The notes under the pieces: model-generated
The model's input: only the letters and a program-made list of their open reading frames with translations
Databases searched by the model: none
Told to the model about the DNA's origin: nothing
Translations under genes and position numbers: made by a program
Shown: piece by piece, positions 1 through 6,190 of the stretch
Numbering within the stretch: position 1 is the first letter of the stretch
Layout: each line of letters opens with the position of its first letter
From: Bacteroidales bacterium
GTDB taxonomy: Bacteria > Bacteroidota > Bacteroidia > Bacteroidales > PUMT01
Length of the DNA stretch: 10,160 bases
Assembly (NCBI GenBank): GCA_007119075.1
Contig: SKQJ01000310.1
Location: 1 to 10,160, forward strand
Direction: 5' to 3'

Positions 1-1270
1 TGGAAGACCGGGAGCCGGCCCTGCTTATCCATAACCTGTTGTCTTCCACACTCAGTTCGTATTCCCCGGACTCATTGATTGCCTCCTTCTCTTTGTGCAA
101 TGTCTTGAAATAATTGAAAACAAGATTGCTGTAGGAAGTGCGCACCGACCGCCACGCGTTACGGAAAGACCTGTCCGACCTGAGCAGCTCATAACGGTCA
201 GGATGATTTGTTTTCATGTAATGCAGGTACTCGAGTATGAAATAATCCATTTCGAAAAACGCCCCCATAGTCCCCTGGGCACCCGAGACCCATTCAAAAA
301 ACCCTTCAGCCTCGGTGGGACCGGCTATTTTGTATGCATCAAGCATCTCATACCTGAACCTTGATCCCAGGAAATAGGCGTTCAGTTCATCAAGAAGGGC
401 AAGTACTCCGTGCATCTGAGTGGATGTTCTGCCGGTGATATACGTTTTATATCTTAAAGTCTGACAGCTATCGGGAATGGCTTGTGAAAGCGTGGCCGCA
501 GGAAACAGGTAATTCCGGGGAAACGTAATAAGATATGATTCGGAGGGCGAAAGGTAGATTAGGCGTCCCTCATCGCTCATCTCCATGTCAAGGCCATTTT
601 CTGCTGCATAACGGAAAATATCCTTTCGGGAGAAACCGTGGGAAATTTCATGTATATTGGACGACATTCTGCCCATTACGTCAAAAACATTGTTTCCGGA
701 AAGATAGTGAAATGTTTCGGCAGGCTTCTTCATCTCCATCATTCTGCCACAGCCAAGCAATGTTCGCGAAACCTCGGGCAAGGCATCATAAGACATCAGC
801 AGGTGCCACGAAGCGGGCGATAGCATCCTTGTGGTTTCTTTAACCCATCCAAAAACACTGTTTGAATGATCAATCACATATTCGGGCGTTCTGAGCAGGG
901 CTCCGGCAGCGTGATCAATTTTACCTGATTCTTCTCCTGATCCGGCATCTTCAGAAGGCGGGACGGCTGCGCTGCCGCTTACAGGAGCATAATAAGCGAT
1001 TGCGATCTGGATGGTATTATAGTTTTGCCGCGATCTTCTCCTGGCCGATGCGCTTCCTTCCGGCGGGGGCTGCAATACGCCGACCTCGTAAGGAGAAAAG
1101 GGTTCCGCAGAGACAGTCCGGCCAAATACCTCCTTTCCGGAATCTCCGTCCTGAATTTCCTTTTCAGATACGTTGTCGGGGAAATCGGAAACTTTCCCTT
1201 TTTCATTGAGATATGTAAACGTCAGCAGGGTTAAGGCTGCAAGCAGAATCAGAAGGCTCAGTTTTCTCAT
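1..1270 (-). CDS. Putative exported zinc metallopeptidase-like protein (HEXXH), 3' end outside window
   Basis: Starting from the ATG at 1268-1270, the minus strand reads 423 codons without a stop and runs off the window at base 1, so the C-terminus is missing. The N-terminus (Arg2, Lys3, then a hydrophobic stretch at about 5-19) looks like an uncleaved signal anchor or signal peptide; there is no lipobox cysteine. Residues about 40-120 are rich in Pro, Ser, Gly and Glu and look like a linker. The folded part begins near 125. It contains HEISHG at 207-212, which fits the HEXXH zinc-binding and catalytic motif, and further on DELNAY with Glu295, a plausible third zinc ligand of the gluzincin type. 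This is inference from motif and spacing; I do not recognise the family. The start is chosen because it is the first ATG and places the hydrophobic segment at the N-terminus; no Shine-Dalgarno is visible. A chance HEXXH in a non-enzymatic surface protein cannot be excluded. Coding is certain; function is tentative. Confidence 0.85.
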   Translation of the reverse strand, partial: MRKLSLLILLAALTLLTFTYLNEKGKVSDFPDNVSEKEIQDGDSGKEVFGRTVSAEPFSPYEVGVLQPPPEGSASARRRSRQNYNTIQIAIAYYAPVSGSAAVPPSEDAGSGEESGKIDHAAGALLRTPEYVIDHSNSVFGWVKETTRMLSPASWHLLMSYDALPEVSRTLLGCGRMMEMKKPAETFHYLSGNNVFDVMGRMSSNIHEISHGFSRKDIFRYAAENGLDMEMSDEGRLIYLSPSESYLITFPRNYLFPAATLSQAIPDSCQTLRYKTYITGRTSTQMHGVLALLDELNAYFLGSRFRYEMLDAYKIAGPTEAEGFFEWVSGAQGTMGAFFEMDYFILEYLHYMKTNHPDRYELLRSDRSFRNAWRSVRTSYSNLVFNYFKTLHKEKEAINESGEYELSVEDNRLWISRAGSRSS

Positions 1271-1720
1271 ACGATATTTTTAAACGGTTAGTGACCCTGA
1301 TTGTTATATTTGAAACTGGTGATAATTATAACATAAAATTATTTTTGTACCTAAATACTGCATTTCTTAATATGCACATTTCCAACGCACTACATCACAA
1401 TGCATTAAACCTTAAACCAGACTGAAATGAATTGATTGATCCTTCAGACGACAAAGATCTTTTTCAGCTGAATAGACAGTAAATAATGAGCAACAGGGTA
1501 AAAATCAGGCGTATCGCGACCGGAAAGCCGGTCAACCGGGAAAATCTCAAAACTCCGGATAAGCCGGGCAATGCAAACCGGACAGCTTCAGGCGAAAACC
1601 TGAAAAGCCGGTCAACCGGTAAAATCTCAAAACTCCGGATAAGCCGGGCAATGCAAACCGGACTGCTTCAGGCGAAAACCTGAAAAGCCGGAACACCGGA
1701 AATATCCGGGTATTAAATTT
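1271..1720. other. Gene-free spacer carrying a CCGG-rich repeat block
   Basis: This 450-bp spacer separates two minus-strand genes. The part from 1271 to about 1440 is AT-rich and is the leader of the HEXXH gene; I could not pick a convincing promoter for it. The part from 1520 to 1710 is the tandem repeat described separately. A plus-strand reading of 65 codons (1486-1683) crosses both repeat copies in different frames, because the 80-bp period is not a multiple of three, so I do not regard it as a gene. Confidence 0.6.
1524..1699. repeat. 80-bp tandem direct repeat, 2.2 copies, CCGG-rich
   Basis: Two complete 80-bp units lie at 1524-1603 and 1604-1683 and differ at only two positions (1540 versus 1620 and 1584 versus 1664). 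A degraded third start follows at 1684-1699. The tetranucleotide CCGG occurs 14 times between 1520 and 1709. Each unit also holds a perfect 6-bp hairpin, TTCAGG-CGAAAA-CCTGAA, at 1587-1604 and 1667-1684. A further small hairpin, CCGGA-AATA-TCCGG, lies at 1696-1709, just after the stop codon of the neighbouring F420-ligase-like gene. The near-identity of the two units suggests a recent duplication or active conversion. It could be an intergenic repeat family, a 3' transcript-end structure or a protein-binding array; the sequence does not decide. Confidence 0.9.
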
Positions 1721-2911
1721 TTATATAAAACCACGAACTATCACAATGGGGGTGTTTTCGTCACCGCTTCCTGATACAAGGTCGGCAAGGGATGAAACCA
1801 GGTTCTCGATCTTCCTGGGTGTTGTCCCCTGGGCACTGAACGCCAGCTTATCATGCTTTTCGGCAAATTTCAGCCCTTCCTCTTCGATCAGCTTTTCAAT
1901 TTGTTCTTTTGTCTTGCCTTCATTATGAAGTTTTTGCATAAGGTATTTGGTTTTGACGCCAATTCTGTTGCGGTTTTTTATGCCCTGTGTGCATCCGAAA
2001 CAGGATACGGGATCGGCAAGCTCATAAATTCCCGATTCCGGGTCTTTATAGGCTCCGTCTCCGTAAATGAGTACTTCGACATCCCTTTGGAATTCATCAC
2101 TGACCATTTTTTTAATTTCCTCGCAAACCTGATCAGAATTCCTGGGCATTAATTTCAATTGCTCATTTACCGGGTCCAGCAGGTTAGATCCGAGAAGTCC
2201 GAACTCCGAATAATTCCCATTCTGTGGATTGGAATATATATCCTGTAAGGTGATGGCATTCGTGTAACCCGCCTCAGTGATTGATTCAAGAACTACATTT
2301 CTTTCATGGACATTGCTGACGATTATTCCATCAGGTTGCATCTCCAGAATGTGGCTGAAGGAATTCGCCAAAAAAATCTCGACATCACATCCTGTCTCGC
2401 CGACGATGGTTTCATAATACTGGATGTAATCCATCCCCGTTTCAGGATGAAATAACCTGTCGTTTCCGATTTCGTCAATCGTTATTACATCTTCATGTTT
2501 TTTGTTGATCTTTTTAAGTGTTTCTCTTGTGAGTATCGGATTGCCCTGCTCATCGGCAGGGAACCTCAGCTGGATGATCACTTTTCCTTCCGGTACGCAT
2601 TTCGCAATAGATTTCAAAAGCATTGAAAAACGGTTTCTGGACAAAATGGGATGGATTACCCCTACCGTTGAATCCTTTTCGAGTTTTAACCTGGCGGCTA
2701 TCTCAGCGGTAACGTCGTCAAGCCTGACAATGTTTTTCTGGGTTATCGCTACGACCGACTCAGTGACACACATTATATCCATGTCCCTGATTATATCCGG
2801 ATTTTTCCTGATAGTCGTTTTTATGGCTTCAATGATGTTGTCGTCGGAAGTAATTATGCCTGTCTTCACCCCATAGGCCACAACCCCTAACTCACTGTTT
2901 GACAAATCCAT
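1721..2911 (-). CDS. Coenzyme F420-0:L-glutamate ligase family protein (CofE-like)
   Basis: This 396-residue protein resembles the F420_ligase family (PF01996), whose archaeal member CofE adds glutamate to F420-0 using GTP. Family-like stretches are visible: YGVKTGIITSDDNIIEAI at 13-30, VTESVVAITQKNIV at 49-62, an HPILSRNRFS segment at 87-96, IYGDGAYKDPESGIYE near 282-297, and a Gly/Asp-rich C-terminal segment ending in IVIVRGFI. No signal peptide or membrane segment is evident, so it is probably cytoplasmic. The length is greater than that of archaeal CofE (about 250 residues, from memory) and fits a longer bacterial subgroup often annotated with the same name. No other F420 biosynthesis gene is in the window, and F420 production is not established for Bacteroidota, so the true substrate is probably different or unknown. 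The ATG at 2909-2911 follows an A/T-rich leader, as expected for this phylum. Family placement is fairly firm; the reaction is not. Confidence 0.8.
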   Translation of the reverse strand: MDLSNSELGVVAYGVKTGIITSDDNIIEAIKTTIRKNPDIIRDMDIMCVTESVVAITQKNIVRLDDVTAEIAARLKLEKDSTVGVIHPILSRNRFSMLLKSIAKCVPEGKVIIQLRFPADEQGNPILTRETLKKINKKHEDVITIDEIGNDRLFHPETGMDYIQYYETIVGETGCDVEIFLANSFSHILEMQPDGIIVSNVHERNVVLESITEAGYTNAITLQDIYSNPQNGNYSEFGLLGSNLLDPVNEQLKLMPRNSDQVCEEIKKMVSDEFQRDVEVLIYGDGAYKDPESGIYELADPVSCFGCTQGIKNRNRIGVKTKYLMQKLHNEGKTKEQIEKLIEEEGLKFAEKHDKLAFSAQGTTPRKIENLVSSLADLVSGSGDENTPIVIVRGFI

Positions 2912-2935
2912 ATAATTTTTTTAATTTACTGTCCG

Positions 2936-2977
2936 CCGGGGATCTCACAAAAGATATTTTTGAAGGAATTACCCCGG
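2936..2977 (-). promoter_or_regulatory. Inverted repeat in the leader of the F420-ligase-like gene
   Basis: CCGGGG (2936-2941) and CCCCGG (2972-2977) form a perfect 6-bp inverted repeat. Inside the loop, CAAAA and TTTTG can pair again, making a longer interrupted hairpin. It lies about 25-66 bases upstream of the ATG at 2911, so it would be in the mRNA leader or at the promoter. It has no T-run on the minus strand that would make it a standard terminator. Role unknown; a chance hairpin is possible. Confidence 0.3.
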
Positions 2978-3088
2978 AAAGTTTCGACCGCAAATTAAAT
3001 AAAAACACCTCTTCTACCTCATAAAATCATTTAAATTTTTGGCGGCGATTTCTTTTTCAGTCTGACTGCCGGTAAAACCCGGGCGTTG

Positions 3089-3985
3089 CTAACCGATTCT
3101 TGCCACCAGGATGCCTGAAACGTTCCTTAGCCCCTTCAGGTATTCGGATAACGGCTCGGAAGTTATTTCCACTTCTTTGGAACGCAGGGAAGCGTGCAGC
3201 AGATGCAGCCTCCCGTTTTGATGTATTGCCAGTCCGGTATGCGAAACATCGAGCCCTTCGATAGTAGTGACAAAAGCGATAATGTCACCGTCTTCGATGT
3301 GGTGGGCCATTTGTTCTATCCTGTCTTTGGTTATGTAGCGCATATTATAACCCGACATCCCTTTCTCAATTGCAGCCATATCTTTCACAAGAGATGGATC
3401 CTCCTGCAATTGCCTGTAATGCTGAGGATTTGATGTCATAAAATTAACTACAGGATCCATGGGTTCGTTGCCGATTTTATCGCTGACCAGTGTCAGATAA
3501 CCTTTTCTTTCGTTATCCTTTAACCATTCTGTGAAATAATGCAGGCGGGAAGAGTAACCGTCAATTACGCCGCCCCGGTACCGGAGAGCTGTGAGCTCAT
3601 CTGAAAAGTCATCAAACTTGTTCATCCTCGTCCTGGAACGGATGGCAATAGCAGTGACATATTCCACGAAAGTGGTGCAATCAACACCTCGAAGGTTGAT
3701 GATAAGTCTTTCCTCTCCTTCTGCTTCAAGCGTCGACGCCACATAAGGGGTTCCAAGGAACGCGCTGCCTGCGGCTACCATGCGCGGGCCGAGCCGCGCC
3801 GGGGGGGGAAGCGAATTGACAACTGTCCGCATCACCTCATCATAAATGAGCGAATCTTTGTTTGCGGCAGAAACTGCAAGGTTTTTTTCAGCGGCCCGTT
3901 TCATATCCGTCAAGTGCTCCTTTTCCGGAGCCGGATGAAAAGCCGTCTGAAGCATAATTGCAATAATTATCGTAAGTGCTGGCAT
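3089..3985 (-). CDS. Exported DUF1460 N-acetylmuramoyl-L-alanine amidase-like protein
   Basis: The protein belongs to the DUF1460 family (PF07313), an NlpC/P60-like cysteine hydrolase fold linked to cleavage of murein peptides from muramic acid. Counted from the ATG at 3983-3985 it has 298 residues. Visible signatures are GTPYV (79-83), RGVDCTTFVE with the presumed nucleophile Cys103, a YSSRLHYFTEWLKDN block (144-158), LDVSHTG with the presumed catalytic His249, and LLHAS with His264. A hydrophobic N-terminal segment (about 4-15) marks it for export, so it should act in the periplasm or at the outer membrane on peptidoglycan fragments. The reading frame also extends upstream to a TTG at 4031-4033, which would add 16 residues including two lysines and give a better positively charged signal-peptide head. 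I chose the ATG because it is the stronger start codon, but the TTG start is a real alternative. It stands alone, 178 bp upstream of the F420-ligase-like gene. Confidence 0.88.
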   Translation of the reverse strand: MPALTIIIAIMLQTAFHPAPEKEHLTDMKRAAEKNLAVSAANKDSLIYDEVMRTVVNSLPPPARLGPRMVAAGSAFLGTPYVASTLEAEGEERLIINLRGVDCTTFVEYVTAIAIRSRTRMNKFDDFSDELTALRYRGGVIDGYSSRLHYFTEWLKDNERKGYLTLVSDKIGNEPMDPVVNFMTSNPQHYRQLQEDPSLVKDMAAIEKGMSGYNMRYITKDRIEQMAHHIEDGDIIAFVTTIEGLDVSHTGLAIHQNGRLHLLHASLRSKEVEITSEPLSEYLKGLRNVSGILVARIG

Positions 3986-4052
3986 GTGATTTTGTATTTG
4001 GTTTTTGAGAGTAAATAAAATTGTGCTTTTCAAAGTCCTAAAATACAGGTAG

Positions 4053-4060
4053 CAAAACTA
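4053..4060 (-). promoter_or_regulatory. Possible Bacteroidota -7 promoter element for the DUF1460 gene
   Basis: On the minus strand this reads TAGTTTTG, an exact match to the TAnnTTTG consensus of the primary sigma factor in Bacteroidota. It would place transcription initiation near 4047, giving a leader of about 60 bases to the ATG at 3985 or about 13 bases to the TTG at 4033. I do not see a good -33 TTG at the usual distance, so the call rests on one element and its position. Confidence 0.35.
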
Positions 4061-4238
4061 CAATTAAATTGGATAAAATTAATTTATAGGATTTGATAAA
4101 AACCCATTATTTTTATTTAATTTTAATTAACGTAATAATTGTTTATGAGTTCTTTGAATTACTAAGATCCCTTGACAAACAAGGCAACCTCATCTTTTTG
4201 CAGAACCAGATTCACGAGGCGGGCTGATATCTGTCTGG

Positions 4239-4311
4239 CAGCCGGCGGCTGATCCTGGCCTTACCAGCCTTCAGGCCGGAAACTGAAGCTGCAATATCAT
4301 CTTGCAGTTTC
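4239..4311 (+). other. Cluster of three stem-loops, possible structured RNA or terminator
   Basis: Three hairpins follow one another: CAGCC-GGC-GGCTG (4239-4251); CTGGCCT paired with AGGCCGG with one G-U pair (4255-4279); and CTGCAA-TATCATC-TTGCAG (4289-4307). The last is flanked by GAAA and TTTC, which can extend the stem, and a pyrimidine-rich tract follows. The arrangement could be a transcribed leader, a small RNA ending in a weak intrinsic terminator, or the decayed end of a lost gene. No known RNA family was recognised. Confidence 0.3.
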
Positions 4312-4385
4312 TTCTGTATTTAACGTGCCATCAATATGGATCATTATAAACAGGCCTTCTTTTTACTAATTCAAAATAAATCAGA

Positions 4386-4662
4386 ATGAAAACAAGTAAG
4401 GCAAATTTTGTTTTATTGCCCCTGACAATACTGGTTCTGGGCTTGATGATGGCTGCGTGCGACCCGGACGGAACAATAGCTGGGCCATATTTACATTGAA
4501 TTTTACAACCTGACAGATCGTGATCTGGATCCGGGAAGGTTTGGTTCGGGGAATCATTACAGGTATGTCATTATACCCGGGGGGATCGAATCTCTAAAAT
4601 CTACCGCTCCCGACCTGAATGACTATGACAGGGTAGTCGAATATTTCGGGATAGATCCATAA
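4386..4662 (+). pseudogene. Small lipoprotein gene with a one-base frameshift
   Basis: The ATG at 4386 opens a typical lipoprotein signal: Lys2 and Lys5, a hydrophobic core, then MMAAC with the presumed lipidated Cys25. The frame stops at a TGA at 4497-4499 after only 37 residues. If one base is skipped at or near the GGG run at 4482-4484, the reading continues without a stop to a TAA at 4660-4662. This gives a protein-like 91-residue product whose second half begins HIYIEFYNLTDRDLDPGRF and ends VVEYFGIDP. The downstream part has good coding character and no start codon of its own, so an original single gene with a +1 insertion is the simplest reading. It could be a real inactivating mutation or a homopolymer sequencing error. 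The intact product would be a small lipoprotein anchored in an envelope membrane; I do not recognise the family. The gene ends 63 bases before the fdh start. Confidence 0.65.
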
Positions 4663-4672
4663 CAGGCAACTC

Positions 4673-4687
4673 CTGGTTTAAAGCCAG
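4673..4687. promoter_or_regulatory. Near-perfect palindrome upstream of fdh
   Basis: CTGGTTTAAAGCCAG is palindromic except for one T/G pair, and its centre lies about 45 bases before the fdh ATG. Its size and place would fit an operator or a promoter-proximal site controlling formate dehydrogenase. The match could be accidental, and no regulator gene is nearby. Confidence 0.2.
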
Positions 4688-4725
4688 CAAGATTAACCCG
4701 AATCATCTCACAAAAATCCAATATT

Positions 4726-5877
4726 ATGGCAAAAATACTATGTGTTTTATACGATGATCCTGAAAATGGATATCCTCAAAATATGATCCGTGACGATTTA
4801 CCTGAATTGTCTTCTTATCCGGACGGGCAAACTCTTCCATCACCATCAAAAATTGATTACACTCCCGGTCAGCTGCTGGGCAGTGTTACGGGAGAGCTGG
4901 GGTTACGCAAGTTTCTTGAAGATGCGGGGCATGAATTTATCGTTACATCCGACAAGGATGGGCCGGATTCGGTTTTTGAAAAGGAGCTTCCCGATGCAGA
5001 AATAGTTATTTCCCAGCCGTTCTGGCCTGCATATCTGACTGCTGACCGGATCGGGAAGGCAAAAAAATTAAAACTTGCAATAACAGCAGGAATAGGATCC
5101 GACCATGTAGACCTGCATGCCGCAATGAAGCATGGGGTCACCGTAGCCGAGGTAACTTATTGCAACAGCATCAGTGTGGCCGAACATGTTGTGATGATGA
5201 TCCTTTCCCTGGTCCGGAATTACATACCGTCTTACCAATGGGTTGTGAAGGGAGGATGGAATATAGCCGATTGCGTGCAAAGATCATATGATCTGGAGGG
5301 AATGACTGTTGGAACGGTCGCCGCCGGAAGGATCGGGTCTGCTGTGCTTCGGCGGCTGAAGCCCTTCGATGTCAGACTTCATTATACTGATCGTCACCGT
5401 CTGCCGGCTGATGCCGAAAAGGAGCTTGACCTGACATTTCATGAAAATGCCGATTCGCTTGTCAGGGCTTGCGATGTCGTCACAATCAACTGCCCGCTGC
5501 ATCCCGAAACCGAACATCTTTTCAACGATTCGCTTATAGGTAAAATGAAGCGCGGGGCTTATCTGATCAACACGGCCCGGGGGAAAATATGCGACCGTGA
5601 TGCCGTTGTGCGCGCGCTGGAAAGCGGACAGCTTGCAGGATATGCCGGAGATGTATGGTATCCCCAGCCCGCACCCAAAGACCATCCATGGAGGACAATG
5701 CCAAATCATGGAATGACCCCTCATATTTCCGGCTCAAGTCTTTCGGCCCAGAACCGCTACGCAGCCGGTACCCGTGAGATCCTGGAACGCTGGTTTGAAG
5801 GGAAGCCGTTACGGTCTGATTACCTCATAGTCGACGGCGGCAAACTTGCGGGAGCGGGAGCCCATTCCTACAGCTAG
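4726..5877 (+). CDS. fdh: NAD+-dependent formate dehydrogenase
   Basis: This is a soluble D-2-hydroxyacid-dehydrogenase-fold enzyme that oxidises formate to CO2 with reduction of NAD+ (EC 1.17.1.9), without molybdenum or tungsten. The 383-residue sequence matches, from memory and without gaps, the well-studied Pseudomonas sp. 101 enzyme over nearly its whole length. It begins MAKILCVLYDDP and has GQTLPSP (34-40), PFWPAYL (98-104) and AGIGSDHVDL (121-130). Active-site residues are all present: Ile123/Gly124, Asn147 in TYCNSIS, Arg285 in NTARGK, Gln314 in PQPAPKDHPW and His333 in TPHISG. The cofactor site has the AAGRIG turn (199-204) and Asp222 in YTDRHRLP, the acidic residue that selects NAD+ over NADP+. 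It ends at SYS and lacks the roughly 17-residue C-terminal tail of the Pseudomonas protein. The ATG at 4726 matches the family start. It is probably transcribed alone or with the upstream lipoprotein gene, and a hairpin follows the stop codon. Identification is very secure; presence in this kind of genome suggests acquisition by transfer. Confidence 0.97.
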   Translation: MAKILCVLYDDPENGYPQNMIRDDLPELSSYPDGQTLPSPSKIDYTPGQLLGSVTGELGLRKFLEDAGHEFIVTSDKDGPDSVFEKELPDAEIVISQPFWPAYLTADRIGKAKKLKLAITAGIGSDHVDLHAAMKHGVTVAEVTYCNSISVAEHVVMMILSLVRNYIPSYQWVVKGGWNIADCVQRSYDLEGMTVGTVAAGRIGSAVLRRLKPFDVRLHYTDRHRLPADAEKELDLTFHENADSLVRACDVVTINCPLHPETEHLFNDSLIGKMKRGAYLINTARGKICDRDAVVRALESGQLAGYAGDVWYPQPAPKDHPWRTMPNHGMTPHISGSSLSAQNRYAAGTREILERWFEGKPLRSDYLIVDGGKLAGAGAHSYS

Positions 5878-5888
5878 GGTCATTTAAC

Positions 5889-5937
5889 AGGGCCTTCGGA
5901 CACCAGGGCCTTAAGTAATAAAGGTGCCGGAGGCCCT
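5889..5937 (+). terminator. Hairpin after fdh, probable transcript end
   Basis: The left arm AGGGCCTTCGGACACC (5889-5904) pairs with the right arm GGTGCCGGAGGCCCT (5923-5937), with one wobble pair and one bulged base. The left-arm sequence AGGGCC is repeated at 5905-5910 and offers an alternative pairing. The hairpin begins 12 bases after the fdh stop codon. It is not followed by a T-run, so it may mark a 3' end or stabilise the message rather than act as a textbook intrinsic terminator. Confidence 0.45.
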
Positions 5938-6097
5938 TGATTCAGGCCGGAGGAAGATGATGGCGCTTACGAAAGCCGGTCGGGGAATGACGGTCAAATC
6001 AGCGGCGCGTCGCTATCATATGCAGGATGCGGGCGGGTGATGATAAAGTGAGAGCCCCGGTCCAATCGCAGTGGGGCCGAGGCGCATGATTTTTTTT

Positions 6098-6137
6098 AAA
6101 AAAACAGCAGATTTTTGCAACCCGAAGCTGCTTTTTT
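6098..6137 (+). terminator. Possible intrinsic terminator
   Basis: AGCAG (6106-6110) pairs with CTGCT (6128-6132), the upstream A-run can pair with the downstream T-run, and six T residues end the element at 6137. The loop is long (17 bases) and the GC stem short, so termination would be weak. It could serve plus-strand transcripts reading out of fdh. Confidence 0.3.
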
Positions 6138-6190
6138 GTGTCTTATTAACAGAGTGGTTTATTTTCAAGAATATTTCAAACAATGCAGGT

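Larger units (their letters stand above)
4034..4385. other. Divergent intergenic region
   Basis: This spacer lies between the leftward DUF1460 gene and the rightward lipoprotein gene. Its first part (about 4060-4165) is strongly AT-rich and should hold the promoters. The second part (4235-4320) is GC-richer and holds three successive stem-loops, listed separately. Short open readings exist on both strands (for example a TTG-initiated one at 4093-4227 on the plus strand), but none has recognisable homology or a convincing start. No RNA gene was recognised. Confidence 0.5.

Noticed and set aside
535..843. Plus-strand ORFs between 95 and 1234
   Set aside because: They lie antisense to the long, uninterrupted HEXXH gene, which has the better codon pattern and a clear export signal.
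1305..1347. Two plus-strand matches to TAnnTTTG (1305-1312 and 1340-1347)
   Set aside because: No suitable -33 element precedes either one, the region is AT-rich so chance matches are expected, and no plus-strand gene follows for more than 3 kb.
1486..1683. 65-codon plus-strand open reading across the repeat block
   Set aside because: The two 80-bp repeat units are read in different frames, the product has no protein-like organisation, and the repeat itself explains the open frame.
4093..4227. Possible 44-residue plus-strand ORF starting at TTG
   Set aside because: Its first half is hydrophobic mainly because the DNA is AT-rich, the start is weak, and no family was recognised. The opposite strand is also open in part of the region.
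4165..4260. Minus-strand reading ending LVLQKDEVALFVKGS, vaguely like the start of monothiol glutaredoxins
   Set aside because: Only about 15-20 residues resemble anything, the CGFS active-site motif does not follow, and a stop codon comes immediately after.
5284..5724. 146-codon minus-strand ORF inside fdh
   Set aside because: It is a shadow of fdh, whose identity as formate dehydrogenase is unambiguous.
5957..6040. 27-residue ORF after a GGAGGAAG run, with a helix-turn-helix-like TVKSAARRYHM stretch
   Set aside because: Too short to judge, Shine-Dalgarno sequences carry little weight in this phylum, and there is no supporting context.
6055..6096. GCCCC/GGGGC hairpin followed by T8 as a standard terminator
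   Set aside because: The stem is only five pairs with a 14-base loop, and the T-run begins too far after it for a normal intrinsic terminator.
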